A DNA stretch of 64,000 nucleotides. Origin: Dyadobacter fanqingshengii. Lineage in GTDB: Bacteria > Bacteroidota > Bacteroidia > Cytophagales > Spirosomataceae. Numbering within the stretch: position 1 is the stretch's first letter; every line of letters begins with the position of its first letter. The notes under the pieces were generated by a model that was not told where the DNA came from, made no database searches, and was given only the letters and a program-made list of their open reading frames with translations. Below, piece by piece: positions 45,845-55,467 of this stretch. The DNA lies in the NCBI RefSeq assembly GCF_023822005.2, contig NZ_CP098806.1:3038001-3102000 (forward strand), written 5' to 3'. The position numbers were made by a program, and so were the translations under genes.

Positions 45845-46372
45845 ATGCACATGAAAAGCACAGAAACAGTTATTTGGCAGGACTGGGATCTTTCTCAGAT
45901 TATCAATGGGGAGGAAATTATGTCTCCTAGTCCCAAATCTTTTCATCAAATAGCATCGCGCAATTTGCACAGGATACTTGACAGGTATGTCGTAGAGCAG
46001 GATTTAGGCGAAATGTTGGCTGCTCCGCTGGATGTAATTTTCGAAGACGACTATAACCGGTTACAGCCCGATCTTATTTTTATTGCAAAGCGCCAAAAGA
46101 ACATTATTCAGGATTGGATCCGTGGTGTTCCCGATATGGTGGTTGAAATCGTGTCAAAAAGCACTGTAAAAATGGACACGGTCGTTAAAAAAGAAATCTA
46201 TGAGCGCTACGGCGTGCAGGAATACTGGCTTTTGAAACCGGAAAAGCGGATTCTGGAAATTTACACGCTAACCGATGAGCGCTACAAACTGCATGCTTCA
46301 TTCGGCGAAGATGATGTCGTTAGCTCACCATTATTTCATGATTTGGCGTTCAAGTTGAACATTATATTCTAA
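45845..46372 (+). CDS. Uma2 family (DUF820) restriction-endonuclease-fold protein
   Basis: The protein has 175 residues with the PD-(D/E)XK pattern of Uma2: RLQPDLIFIAKRQK, then VPDMVVEIVSKSTVKMD and KKEIYERYGVQEYWLL. These are predicted nucleases but their targets are unknown; they usually occur in many copies in Cyanobacteria and Bacteroidota. It stands alone between ligA and rpe. Confidence 0.86.
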   Translation: MHMKSTETVIWQDWDLSQIINGEEIMSPSPKSFHQIASRNLHRILDRYVVEQDLGEMLAAPLDVIFEDDYNRLQPDLIFIAKRQKNIIQDWIRGVPDMVVEIVSKSTVKMDTVVKKEIYERYGVQEYWLLKPEKRILEIYTLTDERYKLHASFGEDDVVSSPLFHDLAFKLNIIF

Positions 46373-46399
46373 TTTCGGCCTGAACTAATATTTAAATTC

Positions 46400-47047
46400 A
46401 TGGCTGAAATTGCCCCTTCCATACTTGCTGCCGACTTTGCTAATATTCAACGGGATGTAGAAATGCTGAACGCGAGTCAGGCGGATTATATACATGTGGA
46501 TATCATGGACGGCATGTTTGTGCCCAACATTTCATTCGGGATGCCCGTTTGTGAAGCCGTTTACAAGCATGCTACCAAGCCGCTGGACGTACATTTAATG
46601 ATCGAGCAGCCGGACCGATATCTCGAAGCATTCAAAAAGGCAGGTGCGAACTTCCTCACTGTGCATTATGAAGCTTGTCCGCATTTGCACCGGACTATTC
46701 AGCACATTAAGGAATTAGGGGCATTGCCAGGCGTTGCATTAAATCCGCATACGCCCGTAGAAGTGCTTTCTGAGATTTTGGGTGATGTTTCTTTGGTGCT
46801 GATCATGTCCGTAAATCCGGGATTTGGTGGTCAAAAATTCATTCAAAACACTTATCAAAAAATAGCTAGGTTGCAGGCTTTGAAAGAAAAATTTGGCTAT
46901 ACATTCAAGATTGAGGTGGATGGCGGCGTTAATCTTGACAATGCGCCGTTACTGGTTAAAGAAGGCGTGAATATTCTGGTTGCAGGAAGCTTTGTTTTTA
47001 GCGCGGAAAATCCGCTGAAAACGATTGCCGACCTGAAATCCAGCTGA
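46400..47047 (+). CDS. rpe: Ribulose-phosphate 3-epimerase
   Basis: The protein has 215 residues, a TIM barrel with VDIMDGMFVPNISFG, VHLMIEQP, MSVNPGFGGQKFI and VDGGVN. It interconverts ribulose 5-phosphate and xylulose 5-phosphate in the pentose phosphate pathway. It starts 28 bp after the Uma2 gene and lies about 5.6 kb before the transketolase pair, but no operon links them. Confidence 0.96.
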   Translation: MAEIAPSILAADFANIQRDVEMLNASQADYIHVDIMDGMFVPNISFGMPVCEAVYKHATKPLDVHLMIEQPDRYLEAFKKAGANFLTVHYEACPHLHRTIQHIKELGALPGVALNPHTPVEVLSEILGDVSLVLIMSVNPGFGGQKFIQNTYQKIARLQALKEKFGYTFKIEVDGGVNLDNAPLLVKEGVNILVAGSFVFSAENPLKTIADLKSS

Positions 47048-47102
47048 TTTTCAAGGTTCCGAAACACCCCGATATGTTAGAAGATTTTTCCCGACCAAGA
47101 CT

Positions 47103-48386
47103 ATGAAGTGGCTCAGATACTTCATTTTCAGCATTTTGGCAGCATCCGGTCTGGCAGCTGTAAATGTCTCTCAAAAGTCTGAACAGGCTGTCCCTAAATT
47201 TCCTTTGCGGATCAGCCCCAATGGTCGCCACATTACGGATAACAATGGTGTCCCTTTTCTGATGGTCGCCGATGTTGCCTGGCAAATGCTCCGGAAGCTG
47301 GGTTATAATGATGCCATCCAATACATGGATACGCGCAAGTCGCAGTCGTTCAACACATTCCTGGTGCAGCTTTTGCCCGCGCTTCCGAATCAGCGGAATT
47401 TTAACAAAACACTTCCTTTCCAGGATAATGATATTTCACGGCCTAACAAGCTCTATTTCGATTATTTCGACAAAATCATTGCCGCTGCGAAGGAGCGTAA
47501 TCTGGTCGTAGGCATTGTAGTTTCCCGTAAAAGCTGGAATGCGCTTTTCGATGCGCAGAATGCGGCGGTCTGGAAAAATTATGGCGCTTATGTTGGCAAA
47601 CATTTCGCTAAATACAGCAATGTGATCTGGATAGTGAGCGAAGAGGAATATCAAACTGCCGCCCAATTTGAAGCCATTGCTGACGGGATCCGGTCCGTTT
47701 CTGAGGGACAAATTCTGGCCTCGTTAAGCACATGCTCACCTACGAGCGTGAACGACAGCTCAAAAGTTCGTTCGGATTTAAAATTCATCATTCCAGATTC
47801 CACCGTCACGCCTGCTGAATATGCGGCATTGGCCAATTGGCAGAAAAACTCTGCGGAAGCTGCATTAAGGCCGTTTCTGATCGCAAATTCGGAATTCCCA
47901 AAGGAAATTACGGACCAATCCGTTTTGATCCGTAACCAGGCTTATCAATCCATTATGAGCGCCGCCGCGGGTTTTTGCCATATGAGCACAATCAAAAATT
48001 TCAACCCTACCTGGAAAGTAAACATTGGTAAGGACGGCGCGGAATATATTCATGAGCTTGTCAAGATCCTGAAAGGCATTCCGTGGGAATATATGCAGCC
48101 CGAAAATGTCTCCGAACTGCTTCCTGACTCGGCAGATAAAGCCGAAATCGGCATTGTTTCCCTTTCCAATAAAAAGATGTCGATGCTCTATTTGCCCGAA
48201 TCCCGGCCTGTCCGGTTGAACCTGAACTATCTGAACGGGAAAGATTTTGGGGCAGTTTGGTATAGTCCTCGCACAGGCAAAAGATGGACCGGCGGTGATT
48301 TTAAAGCTACGCCCGAGGCTATCGTCCAGCCACCCGACTCGCAGCCCGGCTGGGATTGGATACTCTTGATCGGTGCAAAAAGATAA
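47103..48386 (+). CDS. Secreted DUF4038 (GH140-like) glycosidase-like protein
   Basis: The protein has 427 residues with signal peptide FSILAASGLAAVNVSQ. The DUF4038 core reads ISPNGRHITDNNGVPFLMVADVAWQMLRKLGYNDAIQYM, YFDKIIAAAKERNLVVGIVVS and YGAYVGKHFAKYSNVIWIVSEE. Around residue 370 a C-terminal putative collagen-binding-type beta domain begins (YSPRTGKRWTGG), completing the typical pair. Some DUF4038 proteins are GH140 apiosidases acting on pectin; whether this one is active is unknown. The start follows rpe by 55 bp. Confidence 0.86.
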   Translation: MKWLRYFIFSILAASGLAAVNVSQKSEQAVPKFPLRISPNGRHITDNNGVPFLMVADVAWQMLRKLGYNDAIQYMDTRKSQSFNTFLVQLLPALPNQRNFNKTLPFQDNDISRPNKLYFDYFDKIIAAAKERNLVVGIVVSRKSWNALFDAQNAAVWKNYGAYVGKHFAKYSNVIWIVSEEEYQTAAQFEAIADGIRSVSEGQILASLSTCSPTSVNDSSKVRSDLKFIIPDSTVTPAEYAALANWQKNSAEAALRPFLIANSEFPKEITDQSVLIRNQAYQSIMSAAAGFCHMSTIKNFNPTWKVNIGKDGAEYIHELVKILKGIPWEYMQPENVSELLPDSADKAEIGIVSLSNKKMSMLYLPESRPVRLNLNYLNGKDFGAVWYSPRTGKRWTGGDFKATPEAIVQPPDSQPGWDWILLIGAKR

Positions 48387-48503
48387 TGCAGGTAAGGGAG
48401 ATTGAATGCCTTTCAGTCCTTTTGTAAGCGGATAGATCCGTTTGACTTTCAACCATTTTATTAATAATATTACTATAGTGCTGCTGCCTCTATTGCGCTC
48501 AAA

Positions 48504-50558
48504 ATGAATAAAGGAATACTCATCAATGCTTTTTTTCTGCTTTCGGCAGTTTTTATAAATCAAGGATACTGTCAGCAGATTTTGTGGGCCAATAAAGTGC
48601 TGGGTTATTCGTCCGAGAACAGGCCCGCGCAATACGGACATGCTTTTCGTGCCAAACAAATCCTGGGCATTCCCAACAAGCTTCCCGATTTCGGCAACAG
48701 CCCTTGCGCATGGATGCCCGCTGACCCGGATGGCCGGAATGAAGAATGGATTAAAGTGGGTTTTGAAAAAACAATCCCCCTGAAACAAGTTGCTATCGCC
48801 GAAAATTTCAACCCTGGTGCCATAGCGCGCGTGTATGCATACGATGAGTCGGGTAAAGAATTTCTGATTTCTGACGCATCTGCCGGGCAGCTGACAGTCA
48901 GAGGGAGAATGTTCCGGATCTTTCCAAAACAACAAAATATTCTTGCTAACGCCATCAAGATCGTGTTGCAGCCCTCAAAAGTTTCGGGGGCCAACCAAAT
49001 TGATGCCATCGGGATATCGGATGGGGTTCAGCCTATTGAAGCGATTATTAACATTGCAAAAGGCCCGTTGTTGAAAACCAAGCGCGAAAATATGGGCTCT
49101 GCCATTAATAGCATAGGGCAGGAAGTGGCGCCTATCATTTCCCCCGACGGCAAAACGCTCTTTTTTACGCGCGGCAATTTTTTGGGCAATGTCGGCACTT
49201 CCGAAACGCAGGACATTTGGTATTCTAAACTAAATGAGAAGAATGTGTGGGGACAGGCTGTAAATATGGGCCCTCCGCTCAATAATGCAGCTGATAATGC
49301 TGTCACCAGCATATCAGCCGATGGGAAAACAATTTACGTTATTAATGTATATAACCCCGATGGTTCCATGGCATTGGGATTGTCGCGCTGTTTCCAGACA
49401 AAAACCGGCTGGTCTTTTCCCAAAGAATATAAAATAAATAACCTGCGCGAAAGCATTACTGCCAGCAACAAGGGAAAGCAGGTTGAAAGTATGGAAACCA
49501 CGGTTTCCCCTTACGGAAATGTCATGATCATTTCCGTCGAGCGCAGTGATACGGAAGGGAAAAAGGACCTTTATGTTTCCTTTCTTCAATCGGATGACAG
49601 CTGGTCCGAACCGTTGCATTTAGGAAATGTGGTCAACACCGCCGATTACGAAGGCACGCCTTTTCTGGCACTGGACAACAAAACCCTGTACTTTTCATCC
49701 CACGGCCACAGCGGTTACGGAGCGGGCGACCTCTTCCTGACCAGGCGACTGGACGACACCTGGGTCAACTGGTCAAAACCCGAAAACCTTGGCCCGGTAA
49801 TCAATACGCCACTTTGGGACGCGTATTTCAATGTTCCGGCGACGGGGGAATATGCCTATTTCAGTGCGAGTGAAAAGGTTTCAGGCCAAGAGGACATTTT
49901 CAGGGTAAGACTCACGCCTGAAACGCGCCCTGATCCGGTTGCGATCGTCACGGGAACAATCCTGGAAGCAGAAACAGACAAAGCGGTGCGCTCTGACCTT
50001 ATTGCTGCGTTTAAGAAGAATAATGAAGTTTTTACCAAAGCTACATTTGACCCGGAAACGGACGAGTATCGACTCATTTTGCCATTAAAGGAGATTTACC
50101 GCATTACCGCTTCCGAAAAAGGCTATTTTCCTTTCACAGAGGAAATCGATCTGTCAAAAGACACCACGCTCCGGAATATCCGGAAAAACCTCTATTTGCA
50201 ACCGATCAAAGCCGGTCAGCAGATCAGGCTGAGCAGCACCATGTTTGCACAAAGCAGTGCAGAAGTAATCCGCTCTTCATACGCGGAGCTGGACAGGATC
50301 GTAACTGCCATGACCGATTATCCTGCCATGGAAATTTTGCTGGAAGGGCATACAGACAATCAGGGGGAAGTTCAGAAAAATGTGAAGCTGGCGGAAGACC
50401 GTGTCCAGCAAGTGAAAAAATATCTTTTATCCAAAGGAATCGTGGCTAAAAGGATCCAGACAAAAGCCTGGGGTCCAGCCAAACCCATCGCCAGCAACCT
50501 TACGGAACAGACGCGCCAGAAGAACCGGAGGGTTGAGTTTACAATTCTTAAAATCTAA
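48504..50558 (+). CDS. OmpA-family protein with PD40 repeats
   Basis: The protein has 684 residues. Signal peptide; then a jelly-roll-like N-terminal domain (about 25-170) with WIKVGFEKTIPLKQVAIAENFNPGAIARVYAYDESGKE; then WD40-like PD40 repeats (EVAPIISPDGKTLFFTR, AVTSISADGKTIYVI, GTPFLALDNKTLYFSSHG); a carboxypeptidase-regulatory-like segment; and an OmpA domain from about 575 with ILLEGHTDNQGEVQKNVKLAEDR, which anchors peptidoglycan. It is likely tethered to the outer face of the wall or membrane. There is a small hairpin but no clear promoter upstream. Confidence 0.9.
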   Translation: MNKGILINAFFLLSAVFINQGYCQQILWANKVLGYSSENRPAQYGHAFRAKQILGIPNKLPDFGNSPCAWMPADPDGRNEEWIKVGFEKTIPLKQVAIAENFNPGAIARVYAYDESGKEFLISDASAGQLTVRGRMFRIFPKQQNILANAIKIVLQPSKVSGANQIDAIGISDGVQPIEAIINIAKGPLLKTKRENMGSAINSIGQEVAPIISPDGKTLFFTRGNFLGNVGTSETQDIWYSKLNEKNVWGQAVNMGPPLNNAADNAVTSISADGKTIYVINVYNPDGSMALGLSRCFQTKTGWSFPKEYKINNLRESITASNKGKQVESMETTVSPYGNVMIISVERSDTEGKKDLYVSFLQSDDSWSEPLHLGNVVNTADYEGTPFLALDNKTLYFSSHGHSGYGAGDLFLTRRLDDTWVNWSKPENLGPVINTPLWDAYFNVPATGEYAYFSASEKVSGQEDIFRVRLTPETRPDPVAIVTGTILEAETDKAVRSDLIAAFKKNNEVFTKATFDPETDEYRLILPLKEIYRITASEKGYFPFTEEIDLSKDTTLRNIRKNLYLQPIKAGQQIRLSSTMFAQSSAEVIRSSYAELDRIVTAMTDYPAMEILLEGHTDNQGEVQKNVKLAEDRVQQVKKYLLSKGIVAKRIQTKAWGPAKPIASNLTEQTRQKNRRVEFTILKI

Positions 50559-50636
50559 AAAATATCCTATAAAGGGAAATTTGCTTAATTTCGCGGCAAG
50601 TCAATCCGAAACATCCGCGCACGTCAACTTTCTTCA

Positions 50637-52505
50637 ATGTTTTCAAACCGTACGAACGAAACCCCGACAACCTGGCTCATTTTCGCTGTCATTTTAATCG
50701 CGGGAATCGCTTTAAGGCTTCATAATCTGGATCGTTACAGTATTTTCTTTGATGAGAGAAGCACAATGGTGATCAGCCAGGGTGTTGTTTTGGAAGGGGC
50801 CAATCAAAAAGAGGTTTTTTCTACGCTTAAAGTAACCAATTCCAATTTCTGGGAAACGCCCAAATTTAGCCTGAGACCGCCCCGGGTGCTGCGTTCCTTC
50901 ACTTACAATGAAAATTATTATCCCCGCGCTTTCACACCCGCAGAGTTTTGGGCCCCGAAAACAATTGAAGATTATTACGAAGCCAACAACCGGAGTGATA
51001 TAGGGAACAGTCCTTTCTACTATCTGCTACTGCACTTCTGGATGGAGGTTTTCGGGATTTCAGACTTTTCTGCGCGATCCCTTTCCGTCTTTTTCAGCGT
51101 CCTGATCATTGGTTTGACATACCTTTTCGGAAGGCGTTTTTTTAGCGTCAATACGGGGTTAATTGCCTCGGCGATTGTGGCTATTGAACCCTTTTTTATT
51201 GGTTACAGCCAGCAGGCGCGCAGTTATTCCCTGATGTTTTTCCTGACGTTGCTAGCCACCTATTTATTTTTACAAATCATTGAAAACGAGGCTAACAAGC
51301 GACAAAATACCAGGCTCTACATTGGCTACATTGTAACCGCCGGATTAAGCATATTGTCCCATTTCCTCTCCATTGCTGTGTTACTGGGGCATGCATTGTA
51401 TGCTTTACTTTTTCTTCGGACTATTAAAGGTTGGATTAAAATGGCCATTTCGGCCGTACTGGCCTTGTCAGGTGTGGCCTGGTGGATGATTTTCGGCGGT
51501 GGGACTTATACTTTATATACGCTCAGTTACCAGGCTGAGCTCTACAAAAGAATGGCTGAGACAAGGCCTGATAACAATCCCTTTGGCCATATTTTACCTG
51601 CCACCATTGGCAATGTGTTTACAAAATCCTTACCGCTTTTTTCTGATCTAATCATTTTCACAAACGGCCTGACAGACGCACTTGCGGGAAAGAAAAACGT
51701 TTTTGTTTCCATATTCATTGGCGTATTGCTGATTATTTGGTATCGTTTCAGCAATCGCATGAAGCTGAATGTTGGCTTGAAAACCGCAGTTCCGTTTATC
51801 CTTGCACTGTCAGGGGCTGCTTTTTACTCCAATCATAAACTACAATTCATTATTCTGTCGGTAAGTATTTTTGCCCTTTCATTCATTCCGGATGTACATA
51901 GGCAGGCTGACACCGTGCAAAAGAAGAGACTTTGGATGATTTATATCATGGCTCTGTTTCCAACTTCTTTTTTAATAATAATGTCATTCAAAAACGGGCA
52001 CACTTATGGTCTAATGCAGCGATACTCTGGATTTGCATTCCCCTATATGATCATTCTTTTGAGCCTTTTGTTACAATATTATAATTCTATTAAGGTTGAA
52101 TTCAGGACGTTAATATTTATCGGTTTGGCTTGTCAGCTCTATTTTGTGTCTTTGAGGTTAGGGGAATTTTATGAAGACCGATCTCCGAAATACGGATATT
52201 TTTCAACCCCGCGCGCCCCGAATCCATATTACGAGGCGGCTCAGAAGATCAAGAAATTATACCAAAAAGGCGATACAATTCTATATCCTGCTTCGCGCTA
52301 CGAGATCCTGTCTGAAATGGACAGGACATTTCTCCCTTATTCGATTCAGGATGCGCAGGTTACGAACTTGTATTTGCCCAAAGACGCGCAGTATGTGCAG
52401 GTGATGGACACGACACAAACGACACATATTTTGCTTAAAAAAGCAGGGAATCCTGAGCCGGTTGTGATCAAGAAATTGAAAGGGCTGCGTTACGGATTGG
52501 AGTAA
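50637..52505 (+). CDS. GT39-type polytopic glycosyltransferase (GT-C fold)
   Basis: The protein has 622 residues with 11 to 13 transmembrane helices. The first large loop carries the GT-C acidic pair in SIFFDERSTMVIS just after TM1, and NSPFYYLLLHFW is a typical ArnT/PMT string. Such enzymes use polyprenyl-phosphate sugars and work on the periplasmic side. It opens the glycan-like block that continues to the right end of the window. Confidence 0.88.
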   Translation: MFSNRTNETPTTWLIFAVILIAGIALRLHNLDRYSIFFDERSTMVISQGVVLEGANQKEVFSTLKVTNSNFWETPKFSLRPPRVLRSFTYNENYYPRAFTPAEFWAPKTIEDYYEANNRSDIGNSPFYYLLLHFWMEVFGISDFSARSLSVFFSVLIIGLTYLFGRRFFSVNTGLIASAIVAIEPFFIGYSQQARSYSLMFFLTLLATYLFLQIIENEANKRQNTRLYIGYIVTAGLSILSHFLSIAVLLGHALYALLFLRTIKGWIKMAISAVLALSGVAWWMIFGGGTYTLYTLSYQAELYKRMAETRPDNNPFGHILPATIGNVFTKSLPLFSDLIIFTNGLTDALAGKKNVFVSIFIGVLLIIWYRFSNRMKLNVGLKTAVPFILALSGAAFYSNHKLQFIILSVSIFALSFIPDVHRQADTVQKKRLWMIYIMALFPTSFLIIMSFKNGHTYGLMQRYSGFAFPYMIILLSLLLQYYNSIKVEFRTLIFIGLACQLYFVSLRLGEFYEDRSPKYGYFSTPRAPNPYYEAAQKIKKLYQKGDTILYPASRYEILSEMDRTFLPYSIQDAQVTNLYLPKDAQYVQVMDTTQTTHILLKKAGNPEPVVIKKLKGLRYGLE

Positions 52506-52620
52506 GCAATGTGCGCCATTTACAAAAGCCGACAAATAAGATTTTGTATATTGCACTCTCAAAACAGAAGATTTGACCTTTATTTTGTGAGATTTTCTTA
52601 ATATCGACATATACACAGGC

Positions 52621-53448
52621 ATGACCGCAGCAGAGATATTGAACGACCCAAAGCAGATAAGCGGAGAACTTCGGCTTAAAATTCTGGGCCTTTACCATAA
52701 AGCAAATGCCGGCCATATCGGCTGCTCACTAAGCTGCATTGATCTGATGATCGCCGTTCTTTTTCTGCAAAAATCGGAAGAAGACACCTTTATATTATCC
52801 AAAGGACATGCCGCAGCCGCATTATATGCCTGCCTGAATGTTACCGGCGAGATCACCGACGAAGAACTGGATACATTTTACCTGGACGGCACATCGCTTC
52901 CGGCCCACCCTGCCCCAAGACAATATAAAGGAATTCCTTTCGCAACCGGCTCATTAGGGCACGGCTTGCCCATCGCAACGGGAATTGCACATGCGGCGAA
53001 GGTTAGCGGTGACGAGACTTACTCGTTTGCTTTGCTTTCAGACGGTGAAACGAATGAAGGAACAACCTGGGAAGCAGCACATTACGCCATACAGAATCAG
53101 CTGGATAACCTTTTTATGATCATTGATAAAAACGGTTTGCAGGGTTTTGGTCCTACGGATAAAGTTTTAGGAGAAACCGCTTCCGTCGAAAAGTGGAATG
53201 CGATCGGTTTTGAAACGATTGAACTGGATGGTCATGACATTACTGCTATCAGTCAGGCAATTAATGAATTAAAAACACATAAGAACGGACTTCCAAAGGC
53301 GATTATCGCGAATACTGTGAAGGGCAAAGGAGTTTCTTACATGGAGAATAAATTAGAGTGGCATTATTTACCAATGAACAAAGACCAATACGAGCAAGCC
53401 ACGCTGGAAGTAAAGGAACGCTACTTTAATGAATTGACGAATGCTTGA
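52621..53448 (+). CDS. Transketolase, N-terminal subunit
   Basis: The protein has 275 residues, equal to the first, ThDP-binding half of transketolase. HAGHIGCSLSCIDL-like start, ILSKGHAAAALYACLN, GSLGHGLPIATG, and the ThDP motif SDGETNEG...IIDKNG (the usual first G is S). It needs the C-terminal subunit encoded 2 kb downstream. The stop overlaps the next start by 8 nt. In glycan clusters such split transketolases are thought to supply or rearrange a sugar precursor rather than serve central metabolism. Confidence 0.92.
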   Translation: MTAAEILNDPKQISGELRLKILGLYHKANAGHIGCSLSCIDLMIAVLFLQKSEEDTFILSKGHAAAALYACLNVTGEITDEELDTFYLDGTSLPAHPAPRQYKGIPFATGSLGHGLPIATGIAHAAKVSGDETYSFALLSDGETNEGTTWEAAHYAIQNQLDNLFMIIDKNGLQGFGPTDKVLGETASVEKWNAIGFETIELDGHDITAISQAINELKTHKNGLPKAIIANTVKGKGVSYMENKLEWHYLPMNKDQYEQATLEVKERYFNELTNA

Positions 53449-55435
53449 CCAATTGCCGGTTTTCCGCGATAAAATAGAAAGTTTAAAAGGGCCAGTTTTC
53501 GTTTTTGGTGCAAGCGGGTTCATCGGTGCCAATCTTTTTAACGAAATTTTTAAAATCCGTAAGGACTGTTACGCATTAACCCATGACGCAACCAAAGCTT
53601 GGAGGCTTAAATTGCTGAATGTCCCTTTCGAAAACATTGTCCATTGTGATATCCTTTCCAACAATTCGGTTCAGGAAGTTTTTGAAAAATATAAGCCGCA
53701 AACGATCTTCAATCTGGCCGCTTACGGTGCTTATAGCAAGCAAAACAATGTTAACCTGACGTACGAAACCAATGTGATCGGGACGGTTAACATTCTGCAA
53801 AATTGCACGACCGAAATGGTTTATATCCACGCCGGAAGCAGCTCGGAATATGGTTTCAATTGTACTTCGCCAAAAGAAACCGATCGCGTAGAACCGAACA
53901 GCCATTACGCCGTTTCGAAGGTGTCAGCGGCATATTTGCTGGAATATTATGCCAAAGTTTTTAATCTGAAGACACTTAATCTCAGGCTTTACTCCATTTA
54001 CGGATACTGGGAAGAGCCGGATAGATTGATACCAAAACTGATTGAAAACGCAAGGAAAAAGCAGCTTCCTTCACTGGTTTCGCCGGATATAAGCCGCGAT
54101 TTCGTGTTTATAGAAGATTGCGTAGAAGCGTTTCTGGATGCCGCGTTGAAGATTAGTACGGAAACTTCCGGTAAATCATACAACATTGCAACGGGCCGCA
54201 AAACGACAATGGGTGACCTTGTCAACACCTCGAGAAGAACATTCAACATTACGCAGGAACCGCAGTGGGGCAGCATGTCCAACCGGAAATGGGACCTGGC
54301 TGAATGGTTCGGCGATCCCAGCGCATTTGAAACCGACTTCGGCTGGAAAGCCAGGACACCGCTCGAAACCGGGCTGTCGAAATACAGTGAGTGGCAGGCG
54401 CAGATCAAATATGAAGAACGCGTCATTCCTGCTTTTGAAAACCCGAAACTGAACCCGGTTATCACAGCGATCATTGCTTGTTATAAGGATGCACAAGCGA
54501 TTCCATTCATGTATGAGCGCATTGTGAAGACTTGTAATGATCTGAAAGTGCGTTATGAAATCATCTTTGTGAATGACAATTCGCCTGATAATCAGGAAGA
54601 AGTGATTAGCAAAATATGTGATAAAGATCCAAATGTGGTAGGAATCAGTCACTCCCGCAATTTCGGTTCGCAGTCTGCCTTTTTAAGTGGAATGGAGATC
54701 GCGACGGGTGATTGCGTGGTTTTAATGGATGGTGATCTGCAAGATCCTCCGGAAATTATCCCTGCTTTTTACGAAAAATGGATGGAAGGTTTCGATGTCG
54801 TTTACGGCGTTCGCGTGCAGCGCGAAATGAAACCGCACATTCATTTTTTCTATAAATCGTTTTATAAGGTATTTCAAGGGCTTAGCTATATTTCAATCCC
54901 ACGCGACGCAGGCGATTTCTCCATGATAGATCGTAAAGTTGTGAAGGAACTGGTGGATTTACCTGAAACTGAGCAGTTTCTGCGTGGCTTACGCGCCTGG
55001 GTTGGGTTCAAGCAAACGGGCGTTCCTTATGTAAGACCGGAAAGAATGTTCGGTGTTTCGACCAATAACTGGACAAAGAACATCTGGTGGGCAAAAAAGG
55101 CGATCTTCTCGTTCAGTTTTGCACCATTGGAATTGATGAGTTACGCAGGTTTCGCATTGACCGGATTTTCTATTTTAGGAATTATCTGGCAAATTCTGGC
55201 GAAATTCGTGTTTTTCAGAGACACGCCGCAAGGCATCAGCACCGTTATCGTTCTGGTCGTTTTCTTTGGAGGATTAACCATTCTGGGCATTTCATTCCTG
55301 GGCGAATACATTGCCAAGATTTTTGAAGAAACCAAAAAGCGACCCAAATACATCCGGACCAGAATCCGCCGCGGCTCCAAATCATACAAAACCGCAGACG
55401 AGATCAGGACATTAGTGAAGCAATTGAGGAAATAA
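53441..55435 (+). CDS. Fusion of an NAD-dependent epimerase/dehydratase (SDR) and a GtrB-like GT2 glycosyltransferase
   Basis: The protein has 664 residues. The SDR half (about 1-325) has the nucleotide-binding GASGFIG at 23-29, the serine region HAGSSSEYGF and the YAVSK catalytic motif, so it is likely active. The GT2 half (from about 336) has AIIACYKDAQAIPF, VNDNSPDNQEEV, DGDLQDPPEI at about 429 and two membrane helices at about 565-587 and 600-622. This GT type loads sugars on polyprenyl phosphate. The fusion suggests the SDR-made sugar is handed on in cis. It lies between the two transketolase subunits, overlapping the N-subunit gene by 8 nt. The sugar is unknown. Confidence 0.88.
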   Translation: MLDQLPVFRDKIESLKGPVFVFGASGFIGANLFNEIFKIRKDCYALTHDATKAWRLKLLNVPFENIVHCDILSNNSVQEVFEKYKPQTIFNLAAYGAYSKQNNVNLTYETNVIGTVNILQNCTTEMVYIHAGSSSEYGFNCTSPKETDRVEPNSHYAVSKVSAAYLLEYYAKVFNLKTLNLRLYSIYGYWEEPDRLIPKLIENARKKQLPSLVSPDISRDFVFIEDCVEAFLDAALKISTETSGKSYNIATGRKTTMGDLVNTSRRTFNITQEPQWGSMSNRKWDLAEWFGDPSAFETDFGWKARTPLETGLSKYSEWQAQIKYEERVIPAFENPKLNPVITAIIACYKDAQAIPFMYERIVKTCNDLKVRYEIIFVNDNSPDNQEEVISKICDKDPNVVGISHSRNFGSQSAFLSGMEIATGDCVVLMDGDLQDPPEIIPAFYEKWMEGFDVVYGVRVQREMKPHIHFFYKSFYKVFQGLSYISIPRDAGDFSMIDRKVVKELVDLPETEQFLRGLRAWVGFKQTGVPYVRPERMFGVSTNNWTKNIWWAKKAIFSFSFAPLELMSYAGFALTGFSILGIIWQILAKFVFFRDTPQGISTVIVLVVFFGGLTILGISFLGEYIAKIFEETKKRPKYIRTRIRRGSKSYKTADEIRTLVKQLRK

Positions 55436-55467
55436 TTGCAGTTGTCAAGCATCATCATACAAACCGA

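Noticed and set aside
47865..48935. A long minus-strand frame (356 codons) overlapping the DUF4038 and OmpA genes
   Set aside because: It is antisense to two well-supported genes, shows no recognisable domain, and has a composition typical of a shadow frame.
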